From Verrucomicrobiota bacterium (GTDB lineage: Bacteria > Verrucomicrobiota > Kiritimatiellia > RFP12 > UBA1067), in assembly GCA_022704145.1 (NCBI GenBank), contig JAKJGY010000026.1, positions 1 to 36,808 on the forward strand: 36,808 bases of DNA, read 5' to 3'. Positions 1-10,535 of the stretch are shown here, piece by piece. Position 1 is the stretch's first letter; every line of letters begins with the position of its first letter. A program made the position numbers and the translations under genes. A model generated the notes under the pieces. The model did not search any database. It was not told the origin of the DNA and saw only the letters and a list, made by a program, of their open reading frames with translations.

Positions 1-124
1 CGGACTCGTATCCAATTTGGCGAGGGGCTTCCGCAACCCGGAAATCCGCAAAATCGCCTTGTTTCATGCCTTGGGTGACCTGCCTATGCCGCCCGAGTAC
101 ACCCACAGATTTTCGTGAGGTGCC
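1..124 (+). mobile_element. End of an insertion sequence (left-hand copy)
   Basis: These 124 bases are the exact reverse complement of 36682-36805; identity stops abruptly at 124/125 and 36681/36682. Read outward the element ends in GGTGCC (inward: GGCACC, then TCACGAAAATCTGTGGG), which has the look of an ISL3-type terminal inverted repeat. It carries the 3' end of a transposase gene that stops inside the terminal repeat. Only one end of the element is visible; the rest lies outside the window. The repeat and its boundaries are seen directly. IS identity is inferred from the encoded peptide, and the ISL3 family is a tentative assignment from memory of terminal repeats and protein C-termini. 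Confidence 0.75.
2..118 (+). CDS. Transposase, C-terminal fragment (probable ISL3-like)
   Basis: An open frame enters from the window edge and encodes 38 residues before TGA at 116-118. It contains an ARGFRNPE motif, then a hydrophobic IALFHALG stretch and a PPEYTHRFS tail. The ARGFRN-type motif close to the C-terminus resembles ISL3-family (IS204/IS1001/IS1096/IS1165) transposases. The catalytic DDE residues are not in view. The identical peptide is encoded on the minus strand at the right end of the window. The fragment is cut by the window edge, not necessarily truncated in the genome. Family assignment is moderately sure; that it is a transposase is likelier than the exact family. Confidence 0.6.
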   Translation, partial: GLVSNLARGFRNPEIRKIALFHALGDLPMPPEYTHRFS

Positions 125-284
125 GCAAAAGTATGTCTGCAACGTGTGCGGTTATGTGTATGACCCGAGCCTCGGCGACCCGTCCGTCGGGATCGCCCCG
201 GGAACGCCCTTCGACGCCCTGCCGGACGATTGGGCCTGCCCCGAGTGCGGCGTGGGCAAGGATCAGTTCGTGCCTGTCCAATAA
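120..284 (+). CDS. Rubredoxin, 5' end formed by the IS boundary
   Basis: Small cytoplasmic iron protein that carries single electrons. It has the two Cys pairs that hold the mononuclear Fe(Cys)4 centre (CNVCG near the N-terminus, CPECG near the C-terminus) and the [15 protein letters not shown] signature between them. Starting at GTG 120 gives 54 residues, the usual rubredoxin length. An in-frame ATG at 66 would add 18 residues encoded by the IS, unlike any rubredoxin. Both candidate starts lie inside the IS end (1-124); native coding begins at 125 with codons for QKYVC. So the original start codon has been displaced by the insertion or by an assembly join, and the IS may supply a hybrid start. 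No good ribosome binding site precedes GTG 120. No redox partner gene is adjacent. Confidence 0.85.
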   Translation: MPQKYVCNVCGYVYDPSLGDPSVGIAPGTPFDALPDDWACPECGVGKDQFVPVQ

Positions 285-296
285 GCGCGCTCGACC

Positions 297-325
297 GCGC
301 GCCGGAGGCCTGTCCGCCGGCGCGC
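297..325. terminator. GC-rich inverted repeat between convergent genes
   Basis: A perfect 9-bp inverted repeat (GCGCGCCGG at 297-305, CCGGCGCGC at 317-325, 11-base loop) sits between the convergent rubredoxin and sigma-54 activator genes. It could terminate both, but there is no T-tract on either strand, so an intrinsic terminator is only a guess. Confidence 0.4.
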
Positions 326-342
326 TCCCACGCCTCACGGCG

Positions 343-1881
343 CTATGTGGCCAGCCCGTACTGCTTGACCTTGTAGCTCACGATCCGCGGCGTCGAGAAC
401 AGCAGACGCGACGCGGCCGCGATGTTGCCGTGGGTACACTTCAGCGCCTCGGCCAGGATGGTCTTCTCGTAACTGCCGACCATGTCGTCGAGTGACGCGC
501 CCTCGACCAGCGCGGGGGCGGGCCCGATCTCCGGGATCTCCGACTCCACCGGAACCTGGATCGAGGAGGGCAGCACGCCGGGGCGGATCACCTCACCCTC
601 CGACAGCAGCACCGCCCGCTCGATGCAGTTCTCAAGCTCACGCACATTGCCCGGCCAGCGGTGGCGCATCAGCAGGTCGAGCGCCTCATTCGAGAACTTG
701 GTGACCTGCTTACCGTTCTCCTGCGCATACTTGGCCATGAAATGGTCGGCCAGCAGGATGATGTCCGCCTTGCGCTTGATCAGCGGCGGAACGAAGATCG
801 GGAAGACGCTGAGCCGGTAATAGAGATCCTCGCGGAACAGCCCCTTCTCCACCATCGCAGGCAGGTTGCGGTGCGTGGCCGCGATGATACGGACATTGAC
901 CTTGATCGTCTTGATGCCGCCGACGCGCTCAAACTCACGCTCCTGCAGCACACGCAGCAGCTTGGCCTGGATCGACAGCGGGATCTCGCCGATCTCGTCG
1001 AGGAAGATCGTCCCGCCGTCCGCCAGCTCGAAGCGGCCCTTACGGTCAGACACCGCCCCGGTGAAGGCCCCTTTGACATGGCCGAACAGCTCGCTCTCGA
1101 TCAGGCTCTCGGGCAGCGCCGCGCAGTGCACCCGCACGAACGGTTCGCTGGCGCGGTTGCTCGCATAGTGGATGGCATGCGCGACCAGCTCCTTACCGGT
1201 ACCGGTCTCGCCATTGATCAGGACGGTCGCGTGGCTTTTGGCCACCTGGAAGATCTGGTCGTAGACCTCCTGCATCTCACGCGAATTGCCGACGATGTTG
1301 TCCGGATGATAGCGCTTCGTCAGCTCCGCGCGTAACTGCCGGTTCTCCTCCTTGAGGTTCTCCTGCTGCTCCACAAGGTCGCGGCGCAACAGCACGGCGC
1401 GCGCCACCATCGAGGCCACGATCTCCAGGATCGTCGCGTCCTCCTTGAGCTGGTCGTCCGCAGCGAACGGGCGGTACACGCTCAGCGCGCCGACGACCTC
1501 CTGCTTCTCCTTGATCGGCACACAGATAAACGCCGTGTCCGGGCTCTTGCCCTGCTTGGTGCGGTTAAGGAAGATCGGCGAGTCGATCGTGCGCGGGATG
1601 ATGATCGTCTCGCCGGTCTGGACCACTTTCCCGGTGACGCCTTCACCGAGCTTGTAATGTCCGAGCTGCGCCTGGGCCCGCGAGAGCCCGTGCGCCGCCT
1701 CGATCAGGATGTCGTCACCCCCCTTGCGCAGCAGCGTGATGGTCGCATGGCGGAAGCCTAGGCATTCCGCCAGCGCCTCAAGGATCGGATGCACGACCGA
1801 ACGCATGTCAAGGCTCTGATCCACAATCGTGCTGACGTTGTGGAGCAACAGGAGTTCCTGCATGTGCCTCGACGGTTCCAT
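343..1881 (-). CDS. NifA-like sigma-54-dependent transcriptional activator (GAF, AAA+, Fis HTH)
   Basis: A 512-residue enhancer-binding protein that remodels RNA polymerase-sigma-54 using ATP. Order seen: GAF sensor domain (~10-170), linker, AAA+ domain (~196-430) with Walker A GETGTGKE (224-231), the sigma-54-contacting GAFTGA loop (271-276) and Walker B TIFLDE (291-296), then a Fis-type helix-turn-helix (~483-510). The architecture matches NifA/AnfA/VnfA-type activators; there is no response-regulator receiver domain. No Cys-rich interdomain linker like that of oxygen-sensitive NifA is apparent. The ATG at 1881 follows an AAGGGA ribosome binding site. It is the last gene of a minus-strand run with purF, gltB, gltD, pyrG and purC, and a consensus sigma-54 promoter stands before carB at 12439. 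A role in nitrogen-responsive control is an inference; no nif genes are in view. Confidence 0.9.
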   Translation of the reverse strand: MEPSRHMQELLLLHNVSTIVDQSLDMRSVVHPILEALAECLGFRHATITLLRKGGDDILIEAAHGLSRAQAQLGHYKLGEGVTGKVVQTGETIIIPRTIDSPIFLNRTKQGKSPDTAFICVPIKEKQEVVGALSVYRPFAADDQLKEDATILEIVASMVARAVLLRRDLVEQQENLKEENRQLRAELTKRYHPDNIVGNSREMQEVYDQIFQVAKSHATVLINGETGTGKELVAHAIHYASNRASEPFVRVHCAALPESLIESELFGHVKGAFTGAVSDRKGRFELADGGTIFLDEIGEIPLSIQAKLLRVLQEREFERVGGIKTIKVNVRIIAATHRNLPAMVEKGLFREDLYYRLSVFPIFVPPLIKRKADIILLADHFMAKYAQENGKQVTKFSNEALDLLMRHRWPGNVRELENCIERAVLLSEGEVIRPGVLPSSIQVPVESEIPEIGPAPALVEGASLDDMVGSYEKTILAEALKCTHGNIAAASRLLFSTPRIVSYKVKQYGLAT

Positions 1882-1895
1882 AGCGTCCCTTCTTA

Positions 1896-2801
1896 CTACG
1901 TGAAGCGCTGCCCGGTCAGCAGCTCATACGCCTCAACATACTTCTTACGCGTTTGACCGACCACCTCATCAGGCAGCGTCGGCGCGGGCGGCTGGTGGTT
2001 GAACGACACGCTGTCCAGCCAGTCGCGCACGTACTGCTTGTCCAGACTGGGCGGATTCTTGCCGACCGCATAGCTCGACTGCGGCCAGAACCGGCTGGAG
2101 TCGGGCGTCAGCACCTCGTCGGCCAGCACCAGTTGGCCGGCCGCGTCCTGGCCGAACTCGAACTTGGTGTCCGCAATGATGACCCCATGCTGGGCCGCAT
2201 ACTCGGCCGCCTGCGAGTAACAGCCGATGGAGGCGTCCGCGAGGGCCTTCGTAAGCCCGACGCCCAAGGCCGACTCAAGCTCGCCGAGCGAGACCGGCAG
2301 GTCATGCTCGCCCTGCTCGGCCTTGGTGCTGGGGGTGAACAGGACGGAATCCAGCTTGGAGCCGTTCTGGTACCCGCTCCGCAGCGGCAACGAGTTGACC
2401 GTCCCGCAGCGCTGGTACTCTTTCCAGCCCGACCCGGTCAGATAGCCGCGCACGATGCACTCGAACGGCACGATCGACACCTTGCGGACCAGCATCGAGC
2501 GGCCGCGCAGGTCTTCCTTCACGGCGTGCAAAACCGCCGGAAACTCATCCACGTCGGCCGTGAGCAGATGGTTCGGCATCCAGTCGAGAAGCCCGAACCA
2601 GAACACGCTCAGGCTGTTGAGGATACGGCCCTTATCCGGGATACCGTTCGGCATGACCACGTCAAACGCGCTGATCCGGTCCGTCGCGACGAGCAGCAGC
2701 TTGTCGCCCAGATCGTAAAGATCCCGCACCTTGCCCCGCCGCGGCGGCGGCAGCCCCGGGATCGCACTCTCGACCAACGCGTGATTCTTGTCGTATTTCA
2801 T
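1896..2801 (-). CDS. purC: SAICAR synthetase (phosphoribosylaminoimidazole-succinocarboxamide synthase)
   Basis: Joins CAIR and aspartate using ATP in de novo purine synthesis. The 301-residue product starts with the family's GKVRDLYDLGDKLLLVATD block, then DRISAFDV and GIPDKG, and has the long single-domain form (about 300 residues, as in yeast Ade1) rather than the ~240-residue enterobacterial form. ATG 2801 is chosen because AAGGGAGG lies just upstream; an in-frame extension to 2870 is unlike family N-termini. It lies 14 bases upstream of the sigma-54 activator gene and 87 bases downstream of pyrG, all in the same direction. The pyrG-purC gap contains a T9 run on the minus strand but no convincing hairpin. 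Confidence 0.95.
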   Translation of the reverse strand: MKYDKNHALVESAIPGLPPPRRGKVRDLYDLGDKLLLVATDRISAFDVVMPNGIPDKGRILNSLSVFWFGLLDWMPNHLLTADVDEFPAVLHAVKEDLRGRSMLVRKVSIVPFECIVRGYLTGSGWKEYQRCGTVNSLPLRSGYQNGSKLDSVLFTPSTKAEQGEHDLPVSLGELESALGVGLTKALADASIGCYSQAAEYAAQHGVIIADTKFEFGQDAAGQLVLADEVLTPDSSRFWPQSSYAVGKNPPSLDKQYVRDWLDSVSFNHQPPAPTLPDEVVGQTRKKYVEAYELLTGQRFT

Positions 2802-2888
2802 CTGAGGACCTCCCTTGTTAAAGAAGTCCAGTTTACCGGATAAGGGTCTGAAAAACAGCCCCGATTGCAAAAAAAAACGCGTCAGGGA

Positions 2889-4493
2889 TCACCGAGCCGC
2901 AACCGCCGCCCTTACAAACGAGGCGAACAGCGGATGCGGCGCCACCGGGCTCGACTTGAACTCCGGATGGTACTGGCAGGCCACGAACCAGGGGTGCCCC
3001 GCCAGCTCCACGACCTCCACCAGCTTACCGTCCGGCGATGCGCCCGCGACCACCAGCCCCCCGCCCTCCAGCGCCGCACGATAGTCGGGGTTGAACTCAT
3101 AGCGGTGGCGGTGGCGCTCGCGGATCAGGCTCTCTCCATAGGCCTGTACGGCGCGCGTGCCTTCCGCCAGCGCGCACGGGTAGGCGCCCAGACGCATGGT
3201 GCCGCCCATATCCGTGACACCGCGCTGGCTGTCTAGGAGCGCGATCACCGGGTGCGGCGTGCCAGGCGCCAGCTCCGTGCTGTTGGCCTCCGCCAGGCCG
3301 CAGACATGCCGCGCGAACTCGATCACGGCGCACTGCATACCGAGGCAGATGCCGAAAAACGGAATCGCGTTCTCACGCGCGTAGCGGATCGCCGCAATCT
3401 TGCCTTCGACGCCACGGATGCCGAACCCGCCCGGAACCAGCACCCCATGCACGCCGCGCAGCTTGGCCTCAGCCCCCACCTGCTCGATCTCCTCGGACTC
3501 CAGCATGCGGATGTTCAGCTTGACGCCCGCCGCGGCCGCGCCGTGGGTGAGCGCCTCATAGATACTCTTGTAGGAGTCGCGCAGGCTGATGTACTTGCCG
3601 ACCACGGCGATCTCGATCTCGCCGTTCGGGGGCCGTATGAGCGCGTCGAGCATGCGGTTCCATTCCGCCATGTCCAGCTCGCGCACCGGCAGATCCAGCA
3701 TCTTCAGGATCTTCTCGTCGACCTGCTGCTTCGACAGGTCGATCGGCACCTCGTAGATCGTGTTGGCCACATCGCACTCTTCGATCACGTGCTCCGGCCG
3801 CACCCCGCAAAAGAGCGCCAGCTTCGCGCGATGGTCGGCGGAGAAAGGACGCTCGCACCGGCAGATCAGCAGCTCCGGAACGATGCCGATGGAGCGCAGG
3901 ATGCCGACCGACTGCTGCGAGGGCTTGGTCTTCATCTCGCCCGCCGCGCGGATATAGGGCACCAGCGTCAGGTGGATGAACAGGCTGTTGCCGGGCCCCA
4001 GCTCGTGATGATACTGACGGATCGCCTCCAGGTACGGCTGGGACTCGATGTCGCCAGCGGTACCGCCGATCTCGGTGATGGCGATGTCCGTGTCCTCACC
4101 CTCGATCTCGCGGATCGCACGCTTGATCTCGTCCGTGACGTGCGGGATGACCTGCACCGTCTTGCCCAGATAACCGCCGGCACGCTCCCGCGCGATCACG
4201 TTGCTGTAGATGCGCCCGGTCGTATAATTGCTGTGCTGGTCGCACGGGATGCCGGTAAAGCGCTCGTAATGGCCGAGGTCCAGATCCGTCTCGCGCCCGT
4301 CCTCGGTCACGTACACCTCGCCGTGCTGGTAAGGCGACATCGTCCCCGGATCCACGTTCAGATAGGGATCCAGCTTCTGCATCCGCACACGGTACCCGCG
4401 ACGCTTCAGCAGAAGACCGATCGAGGCCGCCGTCAGCCCCTTGCCGAGCGACGAAACCACGCCGCCCGTCACAAAGATATGCTTACAACTCAT
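2889..4493 (-). CDS. pyrG: CTP synthase (glutamine-hydrolysing)
   Basis: Converts UTP to CTP with ATP and glutamine-derived ammonia. The 534-residue protein is full length. The N-terminal amidoligase domain begins with [15 protein letters not shown] (P-loop) and has [15 protein letters not shown] and [11 protein letters not shown]. The C-terminal class I glutamine amidotransferase domain has PGGFGIRG, the nucleophile-elbow Cys in FFGICLGMQ, and the His-Glu pair in QYHPEFKS. It sits 10 bases downstream of gltD on the same strand, so co-transcription is likely. Grouping with PurF and GltB places three glutamine-hydrolysing enzymes in one run. Confidence 0.98.
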   Translation of the reverse strand: MSCKHIFVTGGVVSSLGKGLTAASIGLLLKRRGYRVRMQKLDPYLNVDPGTMSPYQHGEVYVTEDGRETDLDLGHYERFTGIPCDQHSNYTTGRIYSNVIARERAGGYLGKTVQVIPHVTDEIKRAIREIEGEDTDIAITEIGGTAGDIESQPYLEAIRQYHHELGPGNSLFIHLTLVPYIRAAGEMKTKPSQQSVGILRSIGIVPELLICRCERPFSADHRAKLALFCGVRPEHVIEECDVANTIYEVPIDLSKQQVDEKILKMLDLPVRELDMAEWNRMLDALIRPPNGEIEIAVVGKYISLRDSYKSIYEALTHGAAAAGVKLNIRMLESEEIEQVGAEAKLRGVHGVLVPGGFGIRGVEGKIAAIRYARENAIPFFGICLGMQCAVIEFARHVCGLAEANSTELAPGTPHPVIALLDSQRGVTDMGGTMRLGAYPCALAEGTRAVQAYGESLIRERHRHRYEFNPDYRAALEGGGLVVAGASPDGKLVEVVELAGHPWFVACQYHPEFKSSPVAPHPLFASFVRAAVAAR

Positions 4494-4503
4494 GCCATGC
4501 CCC

Positions 4504-5973
4504 CTAACGCTTAACCTCTGTCAGATCCACACCCTGAAACTTCGGCAGGCTGGTCGCGCCCATCAGCCAGGCATCGACCGCCGCCGCACAGTCACGCCCT
4601 TCAGTAATCGCCCAGACGATCAGCGACTGGCCGCGCCGCGAATCGCCCGCCGCGAAGACGCCCGGCACGTTGGTCTGATAGTCGCGCCCCGTGCGGATGT
4701 TGCTGCGCTCGTCGACGCTGACGCCGAGCCGCGCGATCACGCCGTCTGTCTCGGGCCCAAGGAACCCGAGCGCCAGCAGCACCAGGTCCGCGTGCCATTC
4801 CTGCTGGGTGCTGGGATTCTCGCGCAGTTGCGGGCGCTCGCCACGCCTGGTCGGCTTGGTCCATTCGACATTGACCGTGGTCAGGGAGCGCACGTGGCCG
4901 TTATAGCCTTTGAATCCTTTGGTGAGGATGCTCCAGAAACGGTCGCCGCCCTCCTTGTGCGAGCTGCTCGTCCGCAGCTTCATAGGCCAGAACGGCCACG
5001 GCTGATCCTCCGTGCGCGCCTTAGGCGGCATCGGCATCAGCTCGAAGCTGTGGACCGCGTCGGCGCCCTGGCGCAGCGCCGTGCCCACACAGTCGCTGCC
5101 CGTATCGCCGCCGCCGATCACGATCACGCTCTTTCCCTTGGCGTTGATCTTGCCCCACTGCTGCGAGCCGTCCGCCTTGGACCCGAGCAGGCGGTTCTGC
5201 TGCGTCAGATAATCCAACGCAAAATGGATTCCGCTCAGCTCGCGTCCGGGGATCGGCAGGTCGCGCGGACGCCCCGAACCTGTCGCCAAGACCACCGCGT
5301 CGAACTCCTTCAGTATTTCGGCCGCCGGATCGGTGTTCGTCACGAACTTCACACCCTCGGCGGAAAGCACCTCCAGCCGACGGTCGATGACCCACTTCTC
5401 AAGCTTGAAGTCAGGGATCCCGTAACGCAGCAGCCCGCCAGGCTTCTCGTTCTTCTCGAAGACCATCACCTCATGGCCCGCCCGATTGAGCTGCTGCGCG
5501 GCCGCCAGACCGGCCGGACCCGACCCCACAACCGCCACACGCCGCCCCGTCCGCACCTGAGGCAGCACCGGTTTCACATAACCGTGCTGGAACGCGTACT
5601 CGATGATCGTCTTCTCAATCAGCTCGATGGCGGTCGGCGCCTCGTGGATGCCGAGCACGCACGACTCCTCGCAGAGCGCCGGACAGAGCCGGCCGGTGAA
5701 CTCGGGAAAGTTATTGGTCGCCGAAAGCCGCTCCCACGCCTTCTCCCACTGGCCGCGGTAGACCAGGTCGTTCCACTCCGGGCAGAGGTTGCCGAGCGGG
5801 CAGCCGCTGTGGCAGAAGGGCACGCCGCAGTCCATGCAGCGGGCCGCCTGCTGGATGATCTTGCGCTCGTCCATCGGCTGGTAGACTTCCTTAAAGTCCT
5901 TGAGCCGTTCCTCGACCGGCCGCGGCTGGGGGGTCTCGCGGTCGTACTCCATAAACCCTGTGATCTTACCCAT
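4504..5973 (-). CDS. gltD: Glutamate synthase (NADPH) small chain
   Basis: The 489-residue FAD/NAD(P)-binding beta subunit of GOGAT supplies electrons to the large chain for making two glutamates from glutamine and 2-oxoglutarate. It has an N-terminal Fe-S region (Cys 46, 49, 54, 58 and 64 in a [17 protein letters not shown] motif, then CPALCEESC near 94-102), a first dinucleotide fold ([10 protein letters not shown], ~147), a second (GGGDTGSDC), and a C-terminal [14 protein letters not shown] motif. ATG 5973 is chosen for the strong AGGAGGTG site just upstream; the frame is open beyond it into gltB, but that extension is unlike the family. It begins 38 bases after the gltB stop. Confidence 0.97.
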   Translation of the reverse strand: MGKITGFMEYDRETPQPRPVEERLKDFKEVYQPMDERKIIQQAARCMDCGVPFCHSGCPLGNLCPEWNDLVYRGQWEKAWERLSATNNFPEFTGRLCPALCEESCVLGIHEAPTAIELIEKTIIEYAFQHGYVKPVLPQVRTGRRVAVVGSGPAGLAAAQQLNRAGHEVMVFEKNEKPGGLLRYGIPDFKLEKWVIDRRLEVLSAEGVKFVTNTDPAAEILKEFDAVVLATGSGRPRDLPIPGRELSGIHFALDYLTQQNRLLGSKADGSQQWGKINAKGKSVIVIGGGDTGSDCVGTALRQGADAVHSFELMPMPPKARTEDQPWPFWPMKLRTSSSHKEGGDRFWSILTKGFKGYNGHVRSLTTVNVEWTKPTRRGERPQLRENPSTQQEWHADLVLLALGFLGPETDGVIARLGVSVDERSNIRTGRDYQTNVPGVFAAGDSRRGQSLIVWAITEGRDCAAAVDAWLMGATSLPKFQGVDLTEVKR

Positions 5974-6011
5974 CAAACACCTCCTGGCGGAAACCAAACG
6001 AGCCTCGTCGC

Positions 6012-9000
6012 CTACTCCGTAACCGTACCCATCTCCTCGCGCTGCAAACGGGCGAGCGCACGCTTGTAGTCGCGCGGCATCACCTTCACAAACTTTGACC
6101 GGAGCTGATACCACTGGTTAAGCACACGCGCCGCAACCGGGCTGCGGGTATAGTCATGGTGCCGTCTGATCAGCGTCAGGACCGCCTCGATCTCCTTATG
6201 GTCGTACAGCGACTCAAGATCGACCAGCTCGCGGTTGCAGCGCTTCTCCGCAAAAACACCGTCCTCGTCCAGCACGTAGGCGATACCGCCGCTCATGCCG
6301 GCCGCGAAGTTACGTCCGGTCGGCCCCAGCACGACCACCCGGCCGCCCGTCATGTATTCGCAGCCGTGATCGCCGACGCCCTCGACCACCGCGCTCACGC
6401 CGCTGTTCCGAACGCCGAAGCGCTCGCCCGCGATGCCCCTGATGTAGGCCTCGCCCTGGGTCGCGCCATACAGCGCCACATTGCCGACGATGATATTCTC
6501 CTCGGCCACGTAGGAGGCTGTCGCGGGCGGATAGAGGATCAGCTTGCCGCCGGACAGGCCCTTGCCGAAATAGTCGTTGGCGTCGCCCTCGACCACCAGC
6601 GTCAGGCCCCGCGCGCCGAACGCGCCGAAGCTCTGTCCGCACGAGCCTTTACAGGCGATATGCACCGTGTCCTCAGGCAGCCCGACCGCCCCGTATTTCT
6701 TGGAGATCACACTGCTGAGCATCGTGCCGATCGTACGGTTGACATTGCGGATGTCCACCTCCAGCCTGACCGGCTGACCGCCCTCGAGGGCGGGCTCGGC
6801 CATCTGGATCAGACGCCGGTCAAGCGCCTCGGCAATGCCATGATCCTGAGCCTGCGTGCACCGCCGCTCGGCGGGCTCAGAGGGGACGGTCCTGAGGATC
6901 GGCGAGAAGTCCAGCCCGCGCGCTTTCCAGTGGTTGACCGCCGCCGCCATCTCAAGCAGGTCGGTCCGGCCGACCATCTCGTCCACCGTCCGAAAGCCCA
7001 GCTCGGCCATCACGCGGCGGAAGTCCTCCGCGATAAACCGCATGAAGTTGACCACATACTCCGGCTTGCCCGAAAACTTCTGGCTCAGGCGCGGGTCCTG
7101 TGTCGCGATCCCCTGCGGGCAGGTGTTGAGATGGCAGACACGCATCATCACGCATCCCATCGTCACCAGCGGCGCGGTCGCGAAACCGAACTCCTCGGCG
7201 CCCAACAGGCACGCCACGGCCACGTCACGCCCGCACATCAGCTTGCCGTCACACTCCAGCCGCACGCGGCTGCGCAGCCTGTTGATCAACAGCGTCTGGT
7301 GCGCCTCAGCCAGACCCAGCTCCCACGGGAGCCCGGCGTGCTTCACGGCCGTCATCGGCGAGGCGCCGGTGCCTCCGTCCCAGCCGCTGATCAGGATCAG
7401 GTCGGCCTTGCCCTTGGCGACTCCCGCCGCCACGGTGCCCACGCCCGCCTCGGAGACCAGCTTGACGCTGATGCGCGCGTCGGGGTTGGCGTTCTTGAGA
7501 TCGTGGATAAGCTGCGCCAGATCCTCGATCGAGTAAATATCGTGGTGCGGCGGCGGCGAGATCAGTTGCACGTACGGCGTCGACATCCGTGTCGCCGCAA
7601 TCCAGGGGAAGACCTTCTCCGCCGGGAGCTGCCCACCCTCGCCAGGCTTGGCGCCCTGCGCCATCTTGATCTGCAGCTCACGCGCGTTGACCAGATAGTG
7701 GCTGGTCACGCCGAAGCGTCCCGACGCCACCTGCTTGATCATGCTGATCCGCCAGTTGCCCTCAGCGTCCGGGCGGAAGCGCTCGGAAGCCTCGCCGCCC
7801 TCGCCGCTGTTGCTGCAGCCTCCGATGCGGTTCATCGCGATCGCCAGCGTCTCGTGCGCCTGACGGCTGATCGAGCCATACGACATCGCGCCCGTCTTGA
7901 AGCGCTTGACGATCGCCGTCCACGGCTCGACCTCCTCGAGCGGGACAGGCTGCCCTGCCGACTTCAGCTTGAACAGCCCGCGTAGCGTGAACAGCTCCGC
8001 CTGCTCCCCGCACAGCCGCTCGACATAATGCCTGAAGATCTCAGGACTGTCTTTCTGCACCGCCTCCTGCAGCAGCGCGATCGTGGCCGGGTTATAGAGA
8101 TGCGCCTCCCCGTCACGACGCCACTGGTAGATGCCGCCCGGAGGCAGGTCGGGCGTGCCCCCCACCGGTGCGCTGAAACCGTCACGGTGTCCGCGCAGGG
8201 CCTCCTCGGCGAGCTGCTCCAGGCCGACGCCCTCGACCCGCGAGACCGTGCCGGCGAAATAGGCGGCGGTCACCTCGCTATTCAGTCCCAAAATCTCGAA
8301 GATCTGCGCGCCGCGGTAGCTCTGCAGCGTCGAGATGCCCATCTTCGACATCACCTTCAGCAGCCCTTTGTTGGCCGCCTTGATATAGTGCGCGACCGCC
8401 TCCTCGGGCTCGTCCTCCAGATAGAGCTTGCGCAGGCACAGGTCGCGCAGCGACGCATAGGCGAGGTAAGGGCAGACCGCATCGGCGCCGAAGCCCAACA
8501 GCGTGCAGAAGTGATGAACCTCACGCGGGTCACCCGCGTCGACCACCAGCGCCACCTGCGCGCGCACCTGCTGCCGCACCAGATGCTGGTGTACGGCCGA
8601 GACGGCCAGAAGGGAAGGGATGGGCGCGCGTTCCGCGCTCGCCTCGCGATCCGAAAGGATCAGGAAGGTCGTGCCCTGCGCCACCGCCTGCTCGGCCTGC
8701 GCGCACAGCGCCTCAAGCGCGGCGCGCAGCGGCGCGTCGCCGCCTTGCGCCTGGAACAGCGTCTGAAGCGTGGCGCAGCGGATCACCCCGTTGTCCGCCT
8801 TGGCGATGCGCAGCAGCTCGTCCTCCGTCAGCAGCGGCTGCTTCACACGCAGCAGGCGGCATTGGGCGGACTTCTCAGACAACAGGTTCCCCTGCTTGCC
8901 CAAATAGGAGGTCAGCGACGTCACCAGCTCCTCGCGGATCGCGTCGAGCGGCGGATTGGTGACCTGCGCGAACAACTGGTGGAAATAGTCGAAGAACAGC

Positions 9001-10535
9001 CGCGCGCGGGACGAGAGCACAGCCAAGGGCGCGTCGTTACCCATCGAGCCCATCGGCTCGATGCCCGAGCGGCCCATCGGCGCCAGCGTGATCTTCAGAT
9101 CCTCCACGCTGTAGCCGAACAGCCGCTGCCGCGCGGCAAGGGCGTCGCCCGTAAGCGACAGGCGCGCGTCACCCTCGACGGCAGGCAGCGCCTCCAGGGC
9201 CAGAAGATTCTGCTGAAGCCACTCCCCGTACGGCTGGCGGCGCGCGAGCTGCTCCTTGATCTCCTCATCGTCGACGATACGCCCCTGCTGCGTGTCGACC
9301 AGAAACATGCGGCCGGGCTGAAGACGCCCCTTGCGGACGATGTTCGCGGGATCGATCTCCAGCACGCCCGTCTCAGAGCCCAGAATCACCAGGCCGTCCT
9401 GGGTCACCGTGTACCGCGAAGGGCGCAGGCCGTTCCGGTCGAGCACCGCGCCGATCACCTGCCCGTCCGTGAAGGGGATCGAGGCGGGGCCGTCCCACGG
9501 CTCCATCAGACAGGCGTGATACTCGTAGAACGCCTTCTTCTCGGGGCTCATCTCCGCGTGGTGGTTCCAAGCCTCAGGGATCAGCATCAGCACCGCGTGG
9601 GGCAGGCTGCGGCCCGCGTGATAGAGCAGCTCGATGGCGTTATCCAAGATCGCCGAGTCGCTCGCGCCCTCCGTCAGGATCGGGAAGAGCCGCTCCAAGC
9701 CGGTACCGAGCAGCTCGGACTGCAACAGGCCCTGGCGCGCCCGCATCCAGTTCAGGTTGCCGCGCAGCGTGTTGATCTCGCCGTTATGGCTGATAAAACG
9801 GAACGGCTGAGCCAACGGCCAGGCCGGGAAGGTGTTGGTGCTGTAACGCTGATGAACCAGCGCCAACGCCGAGGCCAGCAGCGGGCTCGTGAGATCCGGA
9901 TAGAACTCCGCGACGCGGAAAGACCGCATCAGGCCCTTGTAGACGATCAGCTTGGAGGAGAGGCTGGGCAGATAAAACTGCCCGCGGCCCTCGAGCGTGC
10001 TGCGTCGCACTTCGTTCTCGGCCAACTTCCGCGCGATGAAGAGATGGCGGTCCAGATGCTCCGAGGCCACCGAGCCGCGGCCCACGAACACCTGGCGGAT
10101 GAACGGCATCGTACTGCGCCCCAGCTCGCCGATCGCCGACGGCCTCACCGGCACGTCGCGCCACGCCAGGACCTTCAGCCCCTCGGCCAGCAGGTGCCGC
10201 TCGACGATCTCCACGCAGGTCGCCCGGCTCGCCTCAGGCTGCGGCAGAAAGACCATGCCGACGCCATATTCTCCGGCCGCAGGCAACTCCGACACGACCG
10301 TCCTGAAGAAGGCGTCGGGAACCTGGATCAGAATACCGGCCCCGTCACCCGTCTCGGGGTCGTACCCCGTGGCCCCGCGATGCTCGAGATTGCCCAGCAC
10401 CTGCAGCGCTTTCACCACGATATCGTGCGACCGCTCGCCTTTCAGGCTGCACACCATGCCCACACCGCACGCATCCTTCTCAAAGGACGGATCGTAAAGC
10501 CCACGGGGTTCCGGATAGTAACCGTTCTCACTCAT
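6012..10535 (-). CDS. gltB: Glutamate synthase large chain
   Basis: The 1507-residue alpha subunit of bacterial GOGAT. From ATG 10535 the nucleophile Cys is residue 23 (KDACGVG), so a 22-residue propeptide must be removed to expose it, as in other GltB proteins. Domains in order: class II glutaminase (~23-420), central domain, FMN-binding synthase domain (GEGGEASERF, GQLPAEKV, ISGWDGGTGASP), the 3Fe-4S cysteines in CVMMRVCHLNTCPQG, and the C-terminal GXGXG beta-helix. An in-frame GTG at 10562 exists, but AAGGGTGA is spaced correctly for ATG 10535. The gene follows purF after 44 bases and precedes gltD, its obligate partner. Confidence 0.97.
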   Translation of the reverse strand: MSENGYYPEPRGLYDPSFEKDACGVGMVCSLKGERSHDIVVKALQVLGNLEHRGATGYDPETGDGAGILIQVPDAFFRTVVSELPAAGEYGVGMVFLPQPEASRATCVEIVERHLLAEGLKVLAWRDVPVRPSAIGELGRSTMPFIRQVFVGRGSVASEHLDRHLFIARKLAENEVRRSTLEGRGQFYLPSLSSKLIVYKGLMRSFRVAEFYPDLTSPLLASALALVHQRYSTNTFPAWPLAQPFRFISHNGEINTLRGNLNWMRARQGLLQSELLGTGLERLFPILTEGASDSAILDNAIELLYHAGRSLPHAVLMLIPEAWNHHAEMSPEKKAFYEYHACLMEPWDGPASIPFTDGQVIGAVLDRNGLRPSRYTVTQDGLVILGSETGVLEIDPANIVRKGRLQPGRMFLVDTQQGRIVDDEEIKEQLARRQPYGEWLQQNLLALEALPAVEGDARLSLTGDALAARQRLFGYSVEDLKITLAPMGRSGIEPMGSMGNDAPLAVLSSRARLFFDYFHQLFAQVTNPPLDAIREELVTSLTSYLGKQGNLLSEKSAQCRLLRVKQPLLTEDELLRIAKADNGVIRCATLQTLFQAQGGDAPLRAALEALCAQAEQAVAQGTTFLILSDREASAERAPIPSLLAVSAVHQHLVRQQVRAQVALVVDAGDPREVHHFCTLLGFGADAVCPYLAYASLRDLCLRKLYLEDEPEEAVAHYIKAANKGLLKVMSKMGISTLQSYRGAQIFEILGLNSEVTAAYFAGTVSRVEGVGLEQLAEEALRGHRDGFSAPVGGTPDLPPGGIYQWRRDGEAHLYNPATIALLQEAVQKDSPEIFRHYVERLCGEQAELFTLRGLFKLKSAGQPVPLEEVEPWTAIVKRFKTGAMSYGSISRQAHETLAIAMNRIGGCSNSGEGGEASERFRPDAEGNWRISMIKQVASGRFGVTSHYLVNARELQIKMAQGAKPGEGGQLPAEKVFPWIAATRMSTPYVQLISPPPHHDIYSIEDLAQLIHDLKNANPDARISVKLVSEAGVGTVAAGVAKGKADLILISGWDGGTGASPMTAVKHAGLPWELGLAEAHQTLLINRLRSRVRLECDGKLMCGRDVAVACLLGAEEFGFATAPLVTMGCVMMRVCHLNTCPQGIATQDPRLSQKFSGKPEYVVNFMRFIAEDFRRVMAELGFRTVDEMVGRTDLLEMAAAVNHWKARGLDFSPILRTVPSEPAERRCTQAQDHGIAEALDRRLIQMAEPALEGGQPVRLEVDIRNVNRTIGTMLSSVISKKYGAVGLPEDTVHIACKGSCGQSFGAFGARGLTLVVEGDANDYFGKGLSGGKLILYPPATASYVAEENIIVGNVALYGATQGEAYIRGIAGERFGVRNSGVSAVVEGVGDHGCEYMTGGRVVVLGPTGRNFAAGMSGGIAYVLDEDGVFAEKRCNRELVDLESLYDHKEIEAVLTLIRRHHDYTRSPVAARVLNQWYQLRSKFVKVMPRDYKRALARLQREEMGTVTE

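Noticed and set aside
2802..2888. T9 run on the minus strand between pyrG and purC as a terminator
   Set aside because: No stable hairpin precedes the T-run, and purC with a good ribosome binding site follows closely.
6156..7985. 609-codon open frame antisense to gltB
   Set aside because: Antisense shadow without recognisable motifs or ribosome binding site.
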